Of a stretch of 64,000 nt of DNA, positions 52,804-61,813 are shown piece after piece. A program made the translations under genes and the position numbers. The stretch comes from an uncultured Clostridia bacterium (GTDB lineage: Bacteria > Bacillota > Clostridia > Christensenellales > Aristaeellaceae): the NCBI GenBank assembly GCA_934667105.1, contig CAKULG010000005.1, positions 1 to 64,000 of the forward strand. The letters run 5' to 3'. Within the stretch, counting starts at the first letter, position 1; each line of letters begins with the position of its first letter. The notes beneath the pieces were generated by a model, which saw only the letters and a list, made by a program, of their open reading frames with translations, searched no databases and had not been told where the DNA came from.

Positions 52804-54230
52804 AGCAACTGCGCAAAAACATCCGCCGGATCGCCCTGTGCCTGTGCGCGCTGTTTGTGCTGCTGGCGGCCTACGGCGCATACAGCATATCCACCTATGG
52901 CAACCGCTGGTTCGCTTCCTCCGCCAACACCTTCGTGCGCACCCGGAAAAAGAACGTCATCGCCGGGGATATTCTGGACCGCCGGGGCGTGATTCTGGCC
53001 ACCACCAGCGACGGCAGCCGCGTATATCAGGCGGACGAGGCCGCCCGCCGTGCCACCGTGCATGTGATCGGGGACAGCGGCTCCAATGTGAATAACGGCG
53101 TGGAAACCTTTCTGGCCGCGTATCTGTACGGCTTTAATATGACGTTTCTGGAGCGGCTCTCCTGCGCAGTGCGGGGAGAAAGCCGCCGGGGGGACGACGT
53201 GCAGCTGACCATCGACAGCAGGCTGGCGACCTACGTTTCCTCCCTGTTCCCCTCGGGAAAGGCGGGGGCGGCGGTGGTGATGAATTACCGCACGGGGGAG
53301 GTGCTCACAGAGCAATCCTTCCCGAACTTCGATCCCCAGACGCTTTCCGATTCCCTGAAAAGCGACCCGCTTAAGCCCTTTTTCAATCGCGCCGTGCAGG
53401 GGCTGTACGCCCCCGGCTCCACCTTCAAAATTGTAACTGCCGCCTCCGCCCTGGAAAATTTTCAGGATGCGCAAACCCGAATGTACCAATGCACCGGCCA
53501 ATTGCAGGCGGGAACCCAGGTCATCACCGACGCGGGAACAGACCTGGCGGCGGGAAAAATCACCAGTCACGGCCAGATCAATCTGCTGCGGGCGTTTCAG
53601 GTGAGCTGTAACAACGCCTTCGCCCAGACGGCCTTGGATCTGGGGGACGCGCGGCTGCGAAAATCGGCGGAGGGGATGGGCTTTAACGATAATTTCCTTT
53701 TCCGGGATTTGGTGGTGGAAAATTCCGCCTACCCAACGGCGAACCGCACCGAGCGGGAGATCGCCTGGACGGGGGCGGGGCAGAGCGCCCTCACCGCCAC
53801 GCCGCTGCACATGTGCATGATCGCTTCCGCCGTGGCCAACGACGGCGTGATGATGGAGCCCCGGCTGCTTGTGCGGGCCGCCGCCGCTAACGGTACCGTC
53901 CGGGCGGAGGGAACGAACCGGGTGTACCGCCGGGCCATGAAGGCGGAAACCGCCCAGACGCTGAAGGAATATATGCGCGCGGCCGTCACCGGCGGCACGG
54001 GCGCGGCGGCCAATATTCAGGGGGTGCGGGTGTGCGGCAAAACAGGCTCCGCCGAGCTGGATACCCAGGAGAATACCAACGCCTGGTTCGTGGGCTTCCT
54101 GGATGAGGAAAACGCGCCCTACGCCCTTTGCATCCTGGTGGAGGACGCGGGCGGCGGCGGCAGCGTGGCCGCACCCATCGCCAAGAAGGTTTTCAACTGG
54201 CTGCTGGAAAACGCCGCCTCCGGGACGTGA
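52800..54230 (+). CDS. Class B-like penicillin-binding protein (transpeptidase)
   Basis: 476 aa from ATG 52800. One N-terminal membrane anchor, a short PBP-dimer-like region with AGDILDRRGVILA, then the transpeptidase domain. Catalytic motifs are S207-x-x-K210 (APGSTFKIV), S269-C-N271 and K414-T-G (CGKTGSAEL). It is small for class B and lacks a glycosyltransferase domain, matching the PbpA-type partner of an SEDS protein. Cotranscribed with the FtsW/RodA gene. Confidence 0.93.
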   Translation: MKQLRKNIRRIALCLCALFVLLAAYGAYSISTYGNRWFASSANTFVRTRKKNVIAGDILDRRGVILATTSDGSRVYQADEAARRATVHVIGDSGSNVNNGVETFLAAYLYGFNMTFLERLSCAVRGESRRGDDVQLTIDSRLATYVSSLFPSGKAGAAVVMNYRTGEVLTEQSFPNFDPQTLSDSLKSDPLKPFFNRAVQGLYAPGSTFKIVTAASALENFQDAQTRMYQCTGQLQAGTQVITDAGTDLAAGKITSHGQINLLRAFQVSCNNAFAQTALDLGDARLRKSAEGMGFNDNFLFRDLVVENSAYPTANRTEREIAWTGAGQSALTATPLHMCMIASAVANDGVMMEPRLLVRAAAANGTVRAEGTNRVYRRAMKAETAQTLKEYMRAAVTGGTGAAANIQGVRVCGKTGSAELDTQENTNAWFVGFLDEENAPYALCILVEDAGGGGSVAAPIAKKVFNWLLENAASGT

Positions 54231-54359
54231 AAAGCGAAATATTATTGCGGAGCTCCCCTCTAAGAAGGAAAATCGAAAAAAAAGAAAACCGAAACGGGAA
54301 AACACTCCGTTTTCCTGTCGGCGGTGAAGTGATTCTTTTTTTCGATACCAGCCTTTACC

Positions 54360-54424
54360 CATACAGCTTTTTGGAGAGGGCGCGGGGGAACCATTCTTTG
54401 GCTTCCAAAGAATGGTTCCCCCGC
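54360..54424. repeat. Dispersed hairpin repeat, copy B (best-preserved)
   Basis: CATACAGCTTTTTGGAGAGG leads into a perfect 20-bp stem (54382-54401 / 54405-54424) with loop CTT, followed by ATTATTTTTAT. It separates the convergent PBP and rhamnosidase genes and could serve both as terminator. Confidence 0.85.
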
Positions 54425-54452
54425 ATTATTTTTATCCCGTATTATTCCAATA

Positions 54453-56867
54453 TCACGCCTCCACCTGGCGCAGCTTTTCCATCATCTCCGTCCATTTTTC
54501 CGGGCCGATATGATGCTTCACCTGGCCCAGGGGCATGATTTCCCCCTCCTGGGCGGAAAGCGCCCAGCCCTGCCACTGGGGCGGGAGATACGCCTGCAAA
54601 ATGGCGGCAGCCTGGGGGTTCTTCCGCGCGTCCTCCACCAGCGCGTCCTCCTGGCCGTAGGGGTGGCGATAATCCCGGGTAGGCGTCCAAACGTAGCTAT
54701 GCGCGCCGGGGCCCGCTTCCAGCGTCAGATTTTCGGGATGATCGGGAAGGACGACCTTCGCCGAAGCGCCCTGGGGCACGGTGATATTCAGGACGATGCG
54801 CCCGTCCGGCTGAATCTCCCATCCGGCTTCCCACACTCCCGCGGCGGATTCATGGCGAAGATGGATGCGGCCCAGCCGCCCGTCCGGATGCGGGGCGACG
54901 ATCGCCTTTTTGAAGCCCGGGGCGGCGCATTGCAGGCCCGCGATGCGGGTGTAAATGGCCTCGCAGATCGAGCCATAGGCGTAATGATTCAGAGAATTCA
55001 TGCCCGTGCCGGAAATGCTGCCGTCCGGGTTCAGGCTGTTCCAGCGTTCCCAGATAGTGGTGGCCCCCAGCTTCACGGCATACAGCCAGCCGGGGAATTC
55101 CTCGCTGAGCAGCATCCGGTAGGCGATATCCGCCATGCCGTTATCCATCAGCACGGGCAGCAGCAGCGGCGCGCCGGTGAAGCCGCTGGTGAGCTTGTAG
55201 AAATCCTTGCAAACGCGCTCCCGGAAGCGGGCGATCAGCTTTTCCTTATCCCGGTAAACGCCGTATTTCAGGGCCAGCACATAGGCGGTCTGGGTATCCT
55301 CGCTGAGGTTGCCCCCGGCGGTGACGTATTCGTCCAGCAGGGCGTTTCGCACTTCTTCGGCCAGTCCGGCGTATTTTTCCGCGTCCGCTTCCTCATCCAG
55401 TTCTCGGGCGGCCAGGGCGGTGAGATGTAGGCTGTAATAATAGTAAACGCCTTGAATGAATTCCTTCCGCGTTCCGCCCCAGACCGATTGGGGAGACATG
55501 CCGTCCTGGGCCAGCCAATCGCCGTAGGTGTGATAGGGGAAGACCAGGTGCGTGCCTCCCGCTTTTTCATCCTCTGTAATCAGCCATTCAGCATAATCCC
55601 GCATCATGGGATAGCTTTCCCGCAGCAGCGGCAGATCGCCGTAATGCTGATACACCGTCCAGGGCACGATGGTGGCCGCGTCCGCCCAGACCGCACCCCC
55701 GCCCACGGCGTCGATTCCCCGCAGGGAAGGGGAGAATTTGGGCAGGTTGCCATGGTAATACATCGTTTGATCCGCCCGCATATCGCGCATGAATTTGCGA
55801 TAGAAAGCCTTGCAATCCATTTGATAGCAGGCCGTATTGCAGAAAACCTGAGTGTCTCCCGTCCAGCCCAGGCGCTCGTCTCGCTGGGGGCAATCGGTGG
55901 GCACATCCAAGAAATTGCTGCGCTGGCCCCAGCGGGTGTTGCTGATGAGCTGGTTCAGCAGGGAATAGCCCGTTTCACAGGCGATGGTTTCCTTCAAATC
56001 GGAGCACAGCGCCACCGCCGTGAAATCCGCGGGATCCACAACGTCCAGCCCTTCGATTTTCGCATAGCGGAAGCCGAAGAAGGTGAACAGCGGCTCCACC
56101 ACCTTTTCCGCACCGTCGGAGGTGTAGACGAATTCGGATTTGGCGGAGCGCAGATTATCCCGGTAAAAGCAGCCCTGCTGCATCACCTCGCCCGTTTGGA
56201 TGCGGAGGGTTTTCCCAGCGGGCAGCCGGTTGACAAAGCGAATCACACCCGCCATGTTTTGCCCGAAATCCAGCACCTGTTCGCCCTTGGGGGTCGCGAT
56301 GAGGCGGCCCTTGAACTCGGCCCGGGGACGAATGGCAGGGGAAAACTGAGGCTCCAGGCGATAGGAAAGCGTTTCTTTTTTGCAGGGAACAATGTGATCC
56401 ACCCGCCGGGTATCATCCCGGGTTTCGCCGTCGTAGATGCTGTCGTCCAGGATGCAGGAGGGGGCGGCCTGCCAGGTTTCATCGGTGGCAAGCACGGTTT
56501 CTTCCCCTTGCTGGGTGGTCAGGATCAGGCGGGCGGCCAGATGATAGGCGTCGCCCCAGCGGTTGCGGCTGTGTTCGCCGTAGCCGAAGCGCCCTTTATA
56601 CCAGCCGTTGCCCAGATACACCTCCAGGCAGTTTTCCGCCCGCAGCAGGGCGGATACGTCGTAGGTCTGATAGCGCAGATAAGCGTCGTAGTCGTTCATA
56701 CCAGGGGTGAGGTAATCCTTGCCCACCCGCTGGCCGTTAAGATAGGCCCGGTACAGCCCCAGGCCCGTGATTTCCAGACGGGCGGCCTGAAAGGCGGGGG
56801 CGGAAAAATCCTTCCACAGGCGGGGGCACGCAATGGGCTCCGCCGGGGTGATAAATTGAAATTCCAT
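54453..56867 (-). CDS. GH78 alpha-L-rhamnosidase, cytoplasmic
   Basis: 804 aa. It removes terminal alpha-L-rhamnose from pectic fragments, glycosides or surface glycans. The N-terminal beta domains (ARLEITGLGLYRAYLNGQRV, GNGWYKGRFGY) precede the (alpha/alpha)6 barrel with DVPTDCPQRDERLGWTGD, the conserved acid-bearing segment, and later WERWNSLNPDG and SLNHYAYGSI. Slightly shorter than the usual 900-1000 aa. No signal peptide. It is 36 bp downstream of the second galactonate-dehydratase-like gene and shares its promoter. ATG follows AAAGGAACGC. Confidence 0.94.
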   Translation of the reverse strand: MEFQFITPAEPIACPRLWKDFSAPAFQAARLEITGLGLYRAYLNGQRVGKDYLTPGMNDYDAYLRYQTYDVSALLRAENCLEVYLGNGWYKGRFGYGEHSRNRWGDAYHLAARLILTTQQGEETVLATDETWQAAPSCILDDSIYDGETRDDTRRVDHIVPCKKETLSYRLEPQFSPAIRPRAEFKGRLIATPKGEQVLDFGQNMAGVIRFVNRLPAGKTLRIQTGEVMQQGCFYRDNLRSAKSEFVYTSDGAEKVVEPLFTFFGFRYAKIEGLDVVDPADFTAVALCSDLKETIACETGYSLLNQLISNTRWGQRSNFLDVPTDCPQRDERLGWTGDTQVFCNTACYQMDCKAFYRKFMRDMRADQTMYYHGNLPKFSPSLRGIDAVGGGAVWADAATIVPWTVYQHYGDLPLLRESYPMMRDYAEWLITEDEKAGGTHLVFPYHTYGDWLAQDGMSPQSVWGGTRKEFIQGVYYYYSLHLTALAARELDEEADAEKYAGLAEEVRNALLDEYVTAGGNLSEDTQTAYVLALKYGVYRDKEKLIARFRERVCKDFYKLTSGFTGAPLLLPVLMDNGMADIAYRMLLSEEFPGWLYAVKLGATTIWERWNSLNPDGSISGTGMNSLNHYAYGSICEAIYTRIAGLQCAAPGFKKAIVAPHPDGRLGRIHLRHESAAGVWEAGWEIQPDGRIVLNITVPQGASAKVVLPDHPENLTLEAGPGAHSYVWTPTRDYRHPYGQEDALVEDARKNPQAAAILQAYLPPQWQGWALSAQEGEIMPLGQVKHHIGPEKWTEMMEKLRQVEA

Positions 56868-56903
56868 AAGCGTTCCTTTCTTTTGCTTGCGTGTGGTCAG
56901 GCC

Positions 56904-58058
56904 TTACCAATCGGCCTGGGAGCCGTCGGGATATACCTGGGTGGTGTTTTTCCGCCAGCCGTCGTCCGCCAGCCGTCGCACGGCCTCCTCGCACACCGTG
57001 ACGCCCAGGCCCGGGCCCTTGGGCACGTCGATATAGCCGTTTTTGATTTCAAAGGGCTTTTCCAGCAGTTCCTTGCCCAGATCCCAGCCCTCGGGCACGC
57101 CGGGGAATTCCTGCACCAGGAAATTGGGAATGCAGGAATCCAATTGCAGGCAGGCCGCCAGGGAAATGGGGCCCAGGGGATTATGCGGCGCCACGTACAT
57201 ATGATACACCTCGCCAATGGCCGCGATCTTCCGGGCCTCGTAAATGCCGCCCACATGGCAAAGATCGGGCTGGAGCACCTGCACCGCCTGCTTTTCGATC
57301 AGTTCGCGATAGCCCCAGCGGGTGAACAGCCGCTCGCCCGCCGCGATGGGCACGCTGGTGCGGTGGGAAACCAGCACCATTTCTTCTACATTGTCGGGCA
57401 GCACGGGCTCCTCCACAAAGAGGGGGTGATAGGGCTCGATGGCCTCGATAATCCGCAGCGCGTTGGCAGGGGTGACGCGGCCGTGAAAATCAATGGCCAG
57501 GTCCACGCTGTCGCCGATGGTTTCCCGCACGGCCCGGAATCGCTCCACATGCGCTTTCAGCTCCTCCCGCCCGATAATGGGGGAGATAGGCGGGATGATG
57601 GAGTATTTTAGGGCGGTCATGCCCATCTCCCGCAGGCGCATCCGGGCGAAATCGCACATTTCGTCGATGGTGTTGCCATCCCGCCGGGCGATTTGCTTAA
57701 TGTGGGTATACATACGAATTCTATCCCGCACCGCGCCGCCCAGCATGTCGCAGACGGAGAGGCCGCAGGCCTTGCCCTTAATATCCCACAGCGCCATTTC
57801 AATGCCGCTGATGGCGCTCATGGCAATGGGGCCGCCCCGGTAAAAGCCGCCGCGATACATCTGCTGCCACAGCTTTTCCACGTTTCGGGGGTCTTCCCCC
57901 AGGATGTTCTGGCCGATCTCCTGCACCGCCGCGGCGCAGGAATGGGCGCGGCTTTCCAAAATGGGTTCGCCCCAGCCCACGATGCCTTCATCCGTCACCG
58001 CCTTGAGGAAGAGCCACCGGGGCTTTACGAAAAAGGTTTCCAGGGATACCAGCTTCAT
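56904..58058 (-). CDS. Mandelate racemase/galactonate dehydratase-like enolase-superfamily enzyme
   Basis: 384 aa paralogue of the DgoD at 15826-16974. Acid-sugar dehydratase residues are retained: AIDFHGRV, FVEEPVL, AAGERLF and APHNPLGPISLAACLQ. It differs from DgoD by Asn in place of Cys in the HxPLGP loop and by an insert of ~15 residues in the capping/barrel region (IIPPISPIIGREELK). It may therefore dehydrate another aldonate, for example L-rhamnonate, because it is cotranscribed with the rhamnosidase; that is inference from context. ATG follows GAAAGGATGGCG. Confidence 0.88.
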   Translation of the reverse strand: MKLVSLETFFVKPRWLFLKAVTDEGIVGWGEPILESRAHSCAAAVQEIGQNILGEDPRNVEKLWQQMYRGGFYRGGPIAMSAISGIEMALWDIKGKACGLSVCDMLGGAVRDRIRMYTHIKQIARRDGNTIDEMCDFARMRLREMGMTALKYSIIPPISPIIGREELKAHVERFRAVRETIGDSVDLAIDFHGRVTPANALRIIEAIEPYHPLFVEEPVLPDNVEEMVLVSHRTSVPIAAGERLFTRWGYRELIEKQAVQVLQPDLCHVGGIYEARKIAAIGEVYHMYVAPHNPLGPISLAACLQLDSCIPNFLVQEFPGVPEGWDLGKELLEKPFEIKNGYIDVPKGPGLGVTVCEEAVRRLADDGWRKNTTQVYPDGSQADW

Positions 58059-58104
58059 CTGGAATCGCCATCCTTTCGCAGATATAAAAAGATACGCTGA
58101 TGTT

Positions 58105-58133
58105 AGGATACCATAAATATCCGGGAATGTAAA
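58105..58133 (-). promoter_or_regulatory. Promoter of the acid-sugar dehydratase/rhamnosidase unit
   Basis: On the minus strand TTTACA (58128-58133), a 17-bp spacer and TATCCT (58105-58110), ~45 bp before the start codon. Confidence 0.6.
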
Positions 58134-58155
58134 TGGCGGCAGAATAGCCGATTAC

Positions 58156-58187
58156 AAAAAAGCGCGGCAGGAAAAAAACTGCCGCGC
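58156..58187 (-). terminator. Terminator downstream of murC
   Basis: On the minus strand a GCGCGGCAG / CTGCCGCGC stem (58179-58187 / 58162-58170) with a T-rich loop is followed by T6 (58156-58161). It is now ~400 bp from murC because of the element between them. Confidence 0.75.
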
Positions 58188-58533
58188 CAGGGTGTCGAAA
58201 AAGGATTTTCGACACCCTGTAAATGCAAGTCTGCTAAAGCAGTCTTGCATTTAGGGCATCATTTTCTTGTAAAATGGGTATCAAAGATACCTCATTTTAC
58301 GGCCAGAGCGCCGAGCTTTAGCGAGGCTGAGGGCGCAGCAACCCTTAGGTTGCCGCCCGAAACCCGCGACCCGCCGCAGCGAGGGCGCGGGGCGATCAAG
58401 AAAATGATAGAGGAAGCGGTCGTTCCTACCGCTCCTCGAACCGGCAAAGCCGGTTCTGCGGATTTAAAAATGAAGGGCTGGCCGCCCTTCATTGCATCCC
58501 GCAAGTTTGTTCGATACTTTTTTGACAGTCTGG
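58187..58533. mobile_element. Multi-hairpin non-coding element with imperfect terminal inverted repeats
   Basis: The ends CCAGGGTGTCGAAAAA (from 58187) and, complemented, CCAGACTGTCAAAAAA (to 58533) are inverted repeats. Inside are successive stems: 58189-58201/58206-58218 (13 bp), 58221-58234/58239-58252, 58269-58282/58286-58300, an enclosing ATCATTTTCTT (58258-58268) / AAGAAAATGAT (58398-58408), GAACCGGC-AAA-GCCGGTTC and ATGAAGGGC-N5-GCCCTTCAT. No gene. It fills the gap 58059-58596. Confidence 0.7.
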
Positions 58534-58556
58534 CGCGGCAGGAAAAACCTGCCGCG
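58534..58556. repeat. Second copy of the murC terminator stem
   Basis: CGCGGCAGG-A5-CCTGCCGCG (58534-58542 / 58548-58556), almost the same as the hairpin at 58162-58187 on the other side of the element but without a T run. Looks like a duplicated target or a repeated end. Confidence 0.65.
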
Positions 58557-58596
58557 AAGAAGCATTGCTTCATTGGAAAAGCTTTTCGTCTCAATT

Positions 58597-59988
58597 TTAT
58601 TCCCGCACGGTGTCGCCGTGCAGCTGCATTTGCTCGTTCAGCAGGTTGATATTGCCGCAGCCCATGGTGAGCACCAAATCGCCGGGCTGCCAATGGGCGC
58701 GAAGATAAGCCTCCGCGTCGTCAAAGGCGGGGGTGTGCACCGCGTCCACGCCATGGGCGCGCATGCCCTCCACGATCATTTCCGCTTTAATATCGCCGGG
58801 ATCCTTTTCCCGGGCGGCGAAAATATCCGTCACCAGCGTGTAATCGGCGATCTGGGTGCAGGTGAGGTAATCCTGGAAAAGGGATTTGACGCGGCTGTAG
58901 GTGTGGGGCTGCATCACGGCCCACAGGCGGCGGGGATGCTGCTGCCGGGCCACGGACAGGGCGGCCCGCATCTCGGCCGGGTTGTGGCCGTAATCGTGAT
59001 ACATTTTCACCTGGTCGATAAGCCCGGTGAATTCAAAACGCCGGTGCACCCCCGCAAAGCGGGAGAGGGAGGCGGCGATTTCCCCGGCGGGCGCGCCCGC
59101 CACATGGGCGGCGGCAAAGGCGGCCAGGGAGTTAATCACGTTAAAGCTGCCCGCCACCTTCAATTCCACGCGGCATAGCTTTTCGCCTCGGAAAACCACG
59201 TCGTACCGGGGACAGCCGGTATCGCTGTAGGATAGGCCCTCGGGATGATAATCGTTTTCCCGACCCAGGCCGAAGGTGCGCCTTTCACAGGAGAGTTTGC
59301 CAAAGAGGCGCATAATGCGCGCATCTTCGCCCCAGCCCAGGGCCACCCCGTCCGGGGGCAGAAGGGAAAGAAACTGGCCGAAGGCGCGCTCAATATGCTC
59401 GATGTCCTTGTAATAATCCAGGTGATCCGCATCGATATTCAGCACCACCGCCACCGTGGGGTGCATTTCCAGAAAGCTGCCGTGAAATTCACAGGCTTCC
59501 GCCACGAACACATCCTTTTTCCCAACGCGGGAGCCGCCGCCCAGCGCGTCCAGCCGGCCGCCGATATGCACGGTGGGGTCCAGCCCGCATTCCAGCAGCG
59601 CCTCGGCGATCATGGAGGAGGTGGTGGTTTTGCCGTGCGCGCCGCAAACGCAGATAGATTGCTTGTGGCCCAGCATCAATTGGCCTAGCAGGGTGGAACG
59701 CTCCATTTCCGGAATGCCCAGCCGGGCGGCCTCCTGCCGCTCCGGGTTCTCGGGAGAAATGGCGGCGGAAAAAACAAGCAGCGCCGCGCCGGGCACATTT
59801 TCCGCCCGGTGGCCCACGGCCACCTGCACGCCCATCTTCCGCAGCCGCTCCACCGCGTGGGAATTAGCGTTATCCGAGCCCGTTACCGTGTAGCCCTCGT
59901 GCAGCAGCATTTCGGCCAGCCCGCTCATGCTGCTGCCGCCGATCCCCACCATGTGAACGCGCTTGCCGGAAAAATCCTGAATGTTCAT
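58597..59988 (-). CDS. murC: UDP-N-acetylmuramate-L-alanine ligase
   Basis: 463 aa. It adds L-Ala to UDP-MurNAc in peptidoglycan synthesis. N-terminal Rossmann-like MVGIGGSSMSGLAEML, ATP loop CVCGAHGKTTTSSM, then VVLNIDADHLDYYKD and the C-terminal domain with YHDYGHNPAEM and QPHTYSRVKSLF. Full length. A single-gene unit with its own promoter (60022-60050). Confidence 0.97.
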   Translation of the reverse strand: MNIQDFSGKRVHMVGIGGSSMSGLAEMLLHEGYTVTGSDNANSHAVERLRKMGVQVAVGHRAENVPGAALLVFSAAISPENPERQEAARLGIPEMERSTLLGQLMLGHKQSICVCGAHGKTTTSSMIAEALLECGLDPTVHIGGRLDALGGGSRVGKKDVFVAEACEFHGSFLEMHPTVAVVLNIDADHLDYYKDIEHIERAFGQFLSLLPPDGVALGWGEDARIMRLFGKLSCERRTFGLGRENDYHPEGLSYSDTGCPRYDVVFRGEKLCRVELKVAGSFNVINSLAAFAAAHVAGAPAGEIAASLSRFAGVHRRFEFTGLIDQVKMYHDYGHNPAEMRAALSVARQQHPRRLWAVMQPHTYSRVKSLFQDYLTCTQIADYTLVTDIFAAREKDPGDIKAEMIVEGMRAHGVDAVHTPAFDDAEAYLRAHWQPGDLVLTMGCGNINLLNEQMQLHGDTVRE

Positions 59989-60021
59989 GAAAAGCGCACC
60001 TCGAAAATCAAAATCACTTTT

Positions 60022-60050
60022 ATTATACGACGGATGCGGAAAAATATCAA
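60022..60050 (-). promoter_or_regulatory. Promoter of murC
   Basis: On the minus strand TTGATA (60045-60050), a 17-bp spacer and TATAAT (60022-60027), ~35 bp before the murC start. Confidence 0.78.
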
Positions 60051-60126
60051 CTCCCGGGCATGAAGTCTGGATTGCGCTCCAATAGAATGTCCAAAGAGAT
60101 GGCGAACACCATAGTTTTTGAAACCG

Positions 60127-61243
60127 CTACTCGTTAAAACGCAGTATGTCTACTTCGGCTTCGTTTATAAACAGCGGCGCACAAACGCCGGGCGCGCAGG
60201 TTTGACAAATGTTCTCTACTGTCAACCGATGAATTTTTCCACCCTTATCGAGTTGAATCAGCGCGCCTGCCGTCTGTGCTTTTTCGTGTCTGCTGATGTC
60301 ACGAATTATAACGCTGCCCATAACGATTCCCTGCTCAAACCAGACGACCGGCAATTTTTCAACGGCGTTTTTTCCCAGCGAATAAATTGGGGCGCGTGCA
60401 GGGGAACGGATGATTTTGAGGCGTGTATGTGTTCAATTGTAATTTGGTCAAACCAGACGGGTTCCGCGTTGAGATTATGCTGAGAGACAAGAACGGCATT
60501 GTGGCGATAGGTGCCCCGTATACGCCGCTGATGCGAATGTTTGTTACCGGTTCTCCCCTGGATAGCAGCCGGACGCCGGAATAGCCATTTTCAGCGGCAA
60601 TATTGCGTCTTTCCACCGAATCTATGGGACCGCGGGTCACCTGTGCGTGTGCCTCGTCCACAGAGGTGAGCGACACCATGTCATCATTCGTAACGCCGCT
60701 GAGATTTTCTATCAGTCCAAAGCGGGCGGGCCCGTTAATATGAACGCCGTCGGTTGTTCCAAAGTTACAGTTATAATCAAACAAAATGTCGCGAATGATG
60801 AAAAAACGAGCGTCGGCAACCTGAATGCCATAGCTGACAGGATTTCGCACGGTCATTTTTTCTAGGGAAAAATGCTCGATATGCGCAAAACGCATCATTT
60901 TCCCTTTGAAAACATGAGGATCGTATTTTCCGTGCGTCCGGTTTTCGACGCTTGTTTCTTCAAAGGGATCCATTCCCATTTCATCGCAGTTTCCATCCCA
61001 GACGCCGCCCTCGATGGCGATATCGACATCCCCTCCGCCGTAAAAGCTTTCGTTTTCGATTAGGGCGCACCGCGACAGGGGCGCGGCCTTCATGGTTACG
61101 CCCGGAGCGAGAATCAGACGGGTATGAGAATGAATCACAAGCGTTTTAGAGATGATATAGCAGCCCTGATCGGTAATTGAGACAAGGCCTCGCCGATCGA
61201 GCATTTCCTGAATTATTTGGTCCGCATTTTTAATAATTCGCAC
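60127..61243 (-). pseudogene. Frameshifted right-handed beta-helix (pectate lyase/GH28-like) gene
   Basis: An intact start (GTG 61243 after AAGGAGG) gives ~250 residues of beta-helix coils (MRFAHIEHFSLEKMTVRN, GTTDGVHINGPARFGLIENL, TNDDMVSL). The coils continue in a second frame near 60500 (VWFDQITIEHIHAS) and in a third near 60360 (VVWFEQGIVMGSVIIRD), ending at 60127. Two frameshifts are therefore needed; one falls at GGGAAAAAA. Corrected length would be ~372 aa. It was probably a polysaccharide lyase or glycosidase acting on pectin-like or rhamnose-rich substrate. No signal peptide. Confidence 0.75.
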
Positions 61244-61308
61244 GAGGATTGTTCCTCCTTATCGTTTCCAAAATTTCAGCGCTATTCTTTTACGCTGCCG
61301 CGCACAAT

Positions 61309-61674
61309 TCACTTCGCAAAGTATTTTTGTAAGAAAGGATACAGCGCCATAATAGGCAGCAGCCCAAGAAAAATTTTTGCGCCGTTCGTAGCGTCCGAGG
61401 AAAGGTTGGCCATGATACTATCCAGATCCGCTGAATCCAAAACGCCGTCGTTCACAAGAATAATGGATCGAAGGTAGGTTTGCAATGGCTTCAGGCTTTG
61501 ACTGCGAATATACACCATGCCGGAAAAATAATCATTCCAGTTCCAAAGAATAATGAATAGGGATATGCTGGCCAATGCGGGAAGACAAAGCGGAAGCACA
61601 ATTTTTAGCAACGTTCTTATATGGCCTGCGCCGTCAATATAAGCGGCCTCGGTAATGCATGCTTTGAGCAACAT
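61309..61674 (-). pseudogene. C-terminal fragment of a sugar ABC permease
   Basis: About 115 residues starting at the EAA loop (TEAAYIDGAGHIRTLLKIVL) and ending in YPFLQKYFAK, the typical end of YtcP-type permeases. The first ~180 residues are missing; homology stops abruptly at about 61655. Remnant of an importer that would have belonged with the beta-helix gene. Confidence 0.8.
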
Positions 61675-61681
61675 CAGTAAA

Positions 61682-61810
61682 AGAATGCATATTGCCTATT
61701 CGTACAATAATAACCTTCGAATTGCCCGCGGCGGCTTGGGCGGGTTCTGCGTTTTATTGACCTTTCCAGCACCTGAAGAGCTGGCGCGCTGTCAAAAGGA
61801 GGCGGAATGA
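61682..61810 (+). pseudogene. Possible sensor-kinase C-terminal fragment
   Basis: A plus-strand frame with no start ends at TGA 61808, just before the receiver-domain gene: NNNLRIARGGLGGFCVLLTF then PAPEE. The ending and position suggest the tail of a YesM-like histidine kinase, but the piece is short and the match is weak. Confidence 0.3.
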
Positions 61811-61813
61811 ATA

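Noticed and set aside
58187..58533. Multi-stem region considered as a riboswitch or tRNA cluster
   Set aside because: No cloverleaf or known aptamer core; it lies downstream of murC and antisense-neutral, with terminal inverted repeats fitting an inserted element better.
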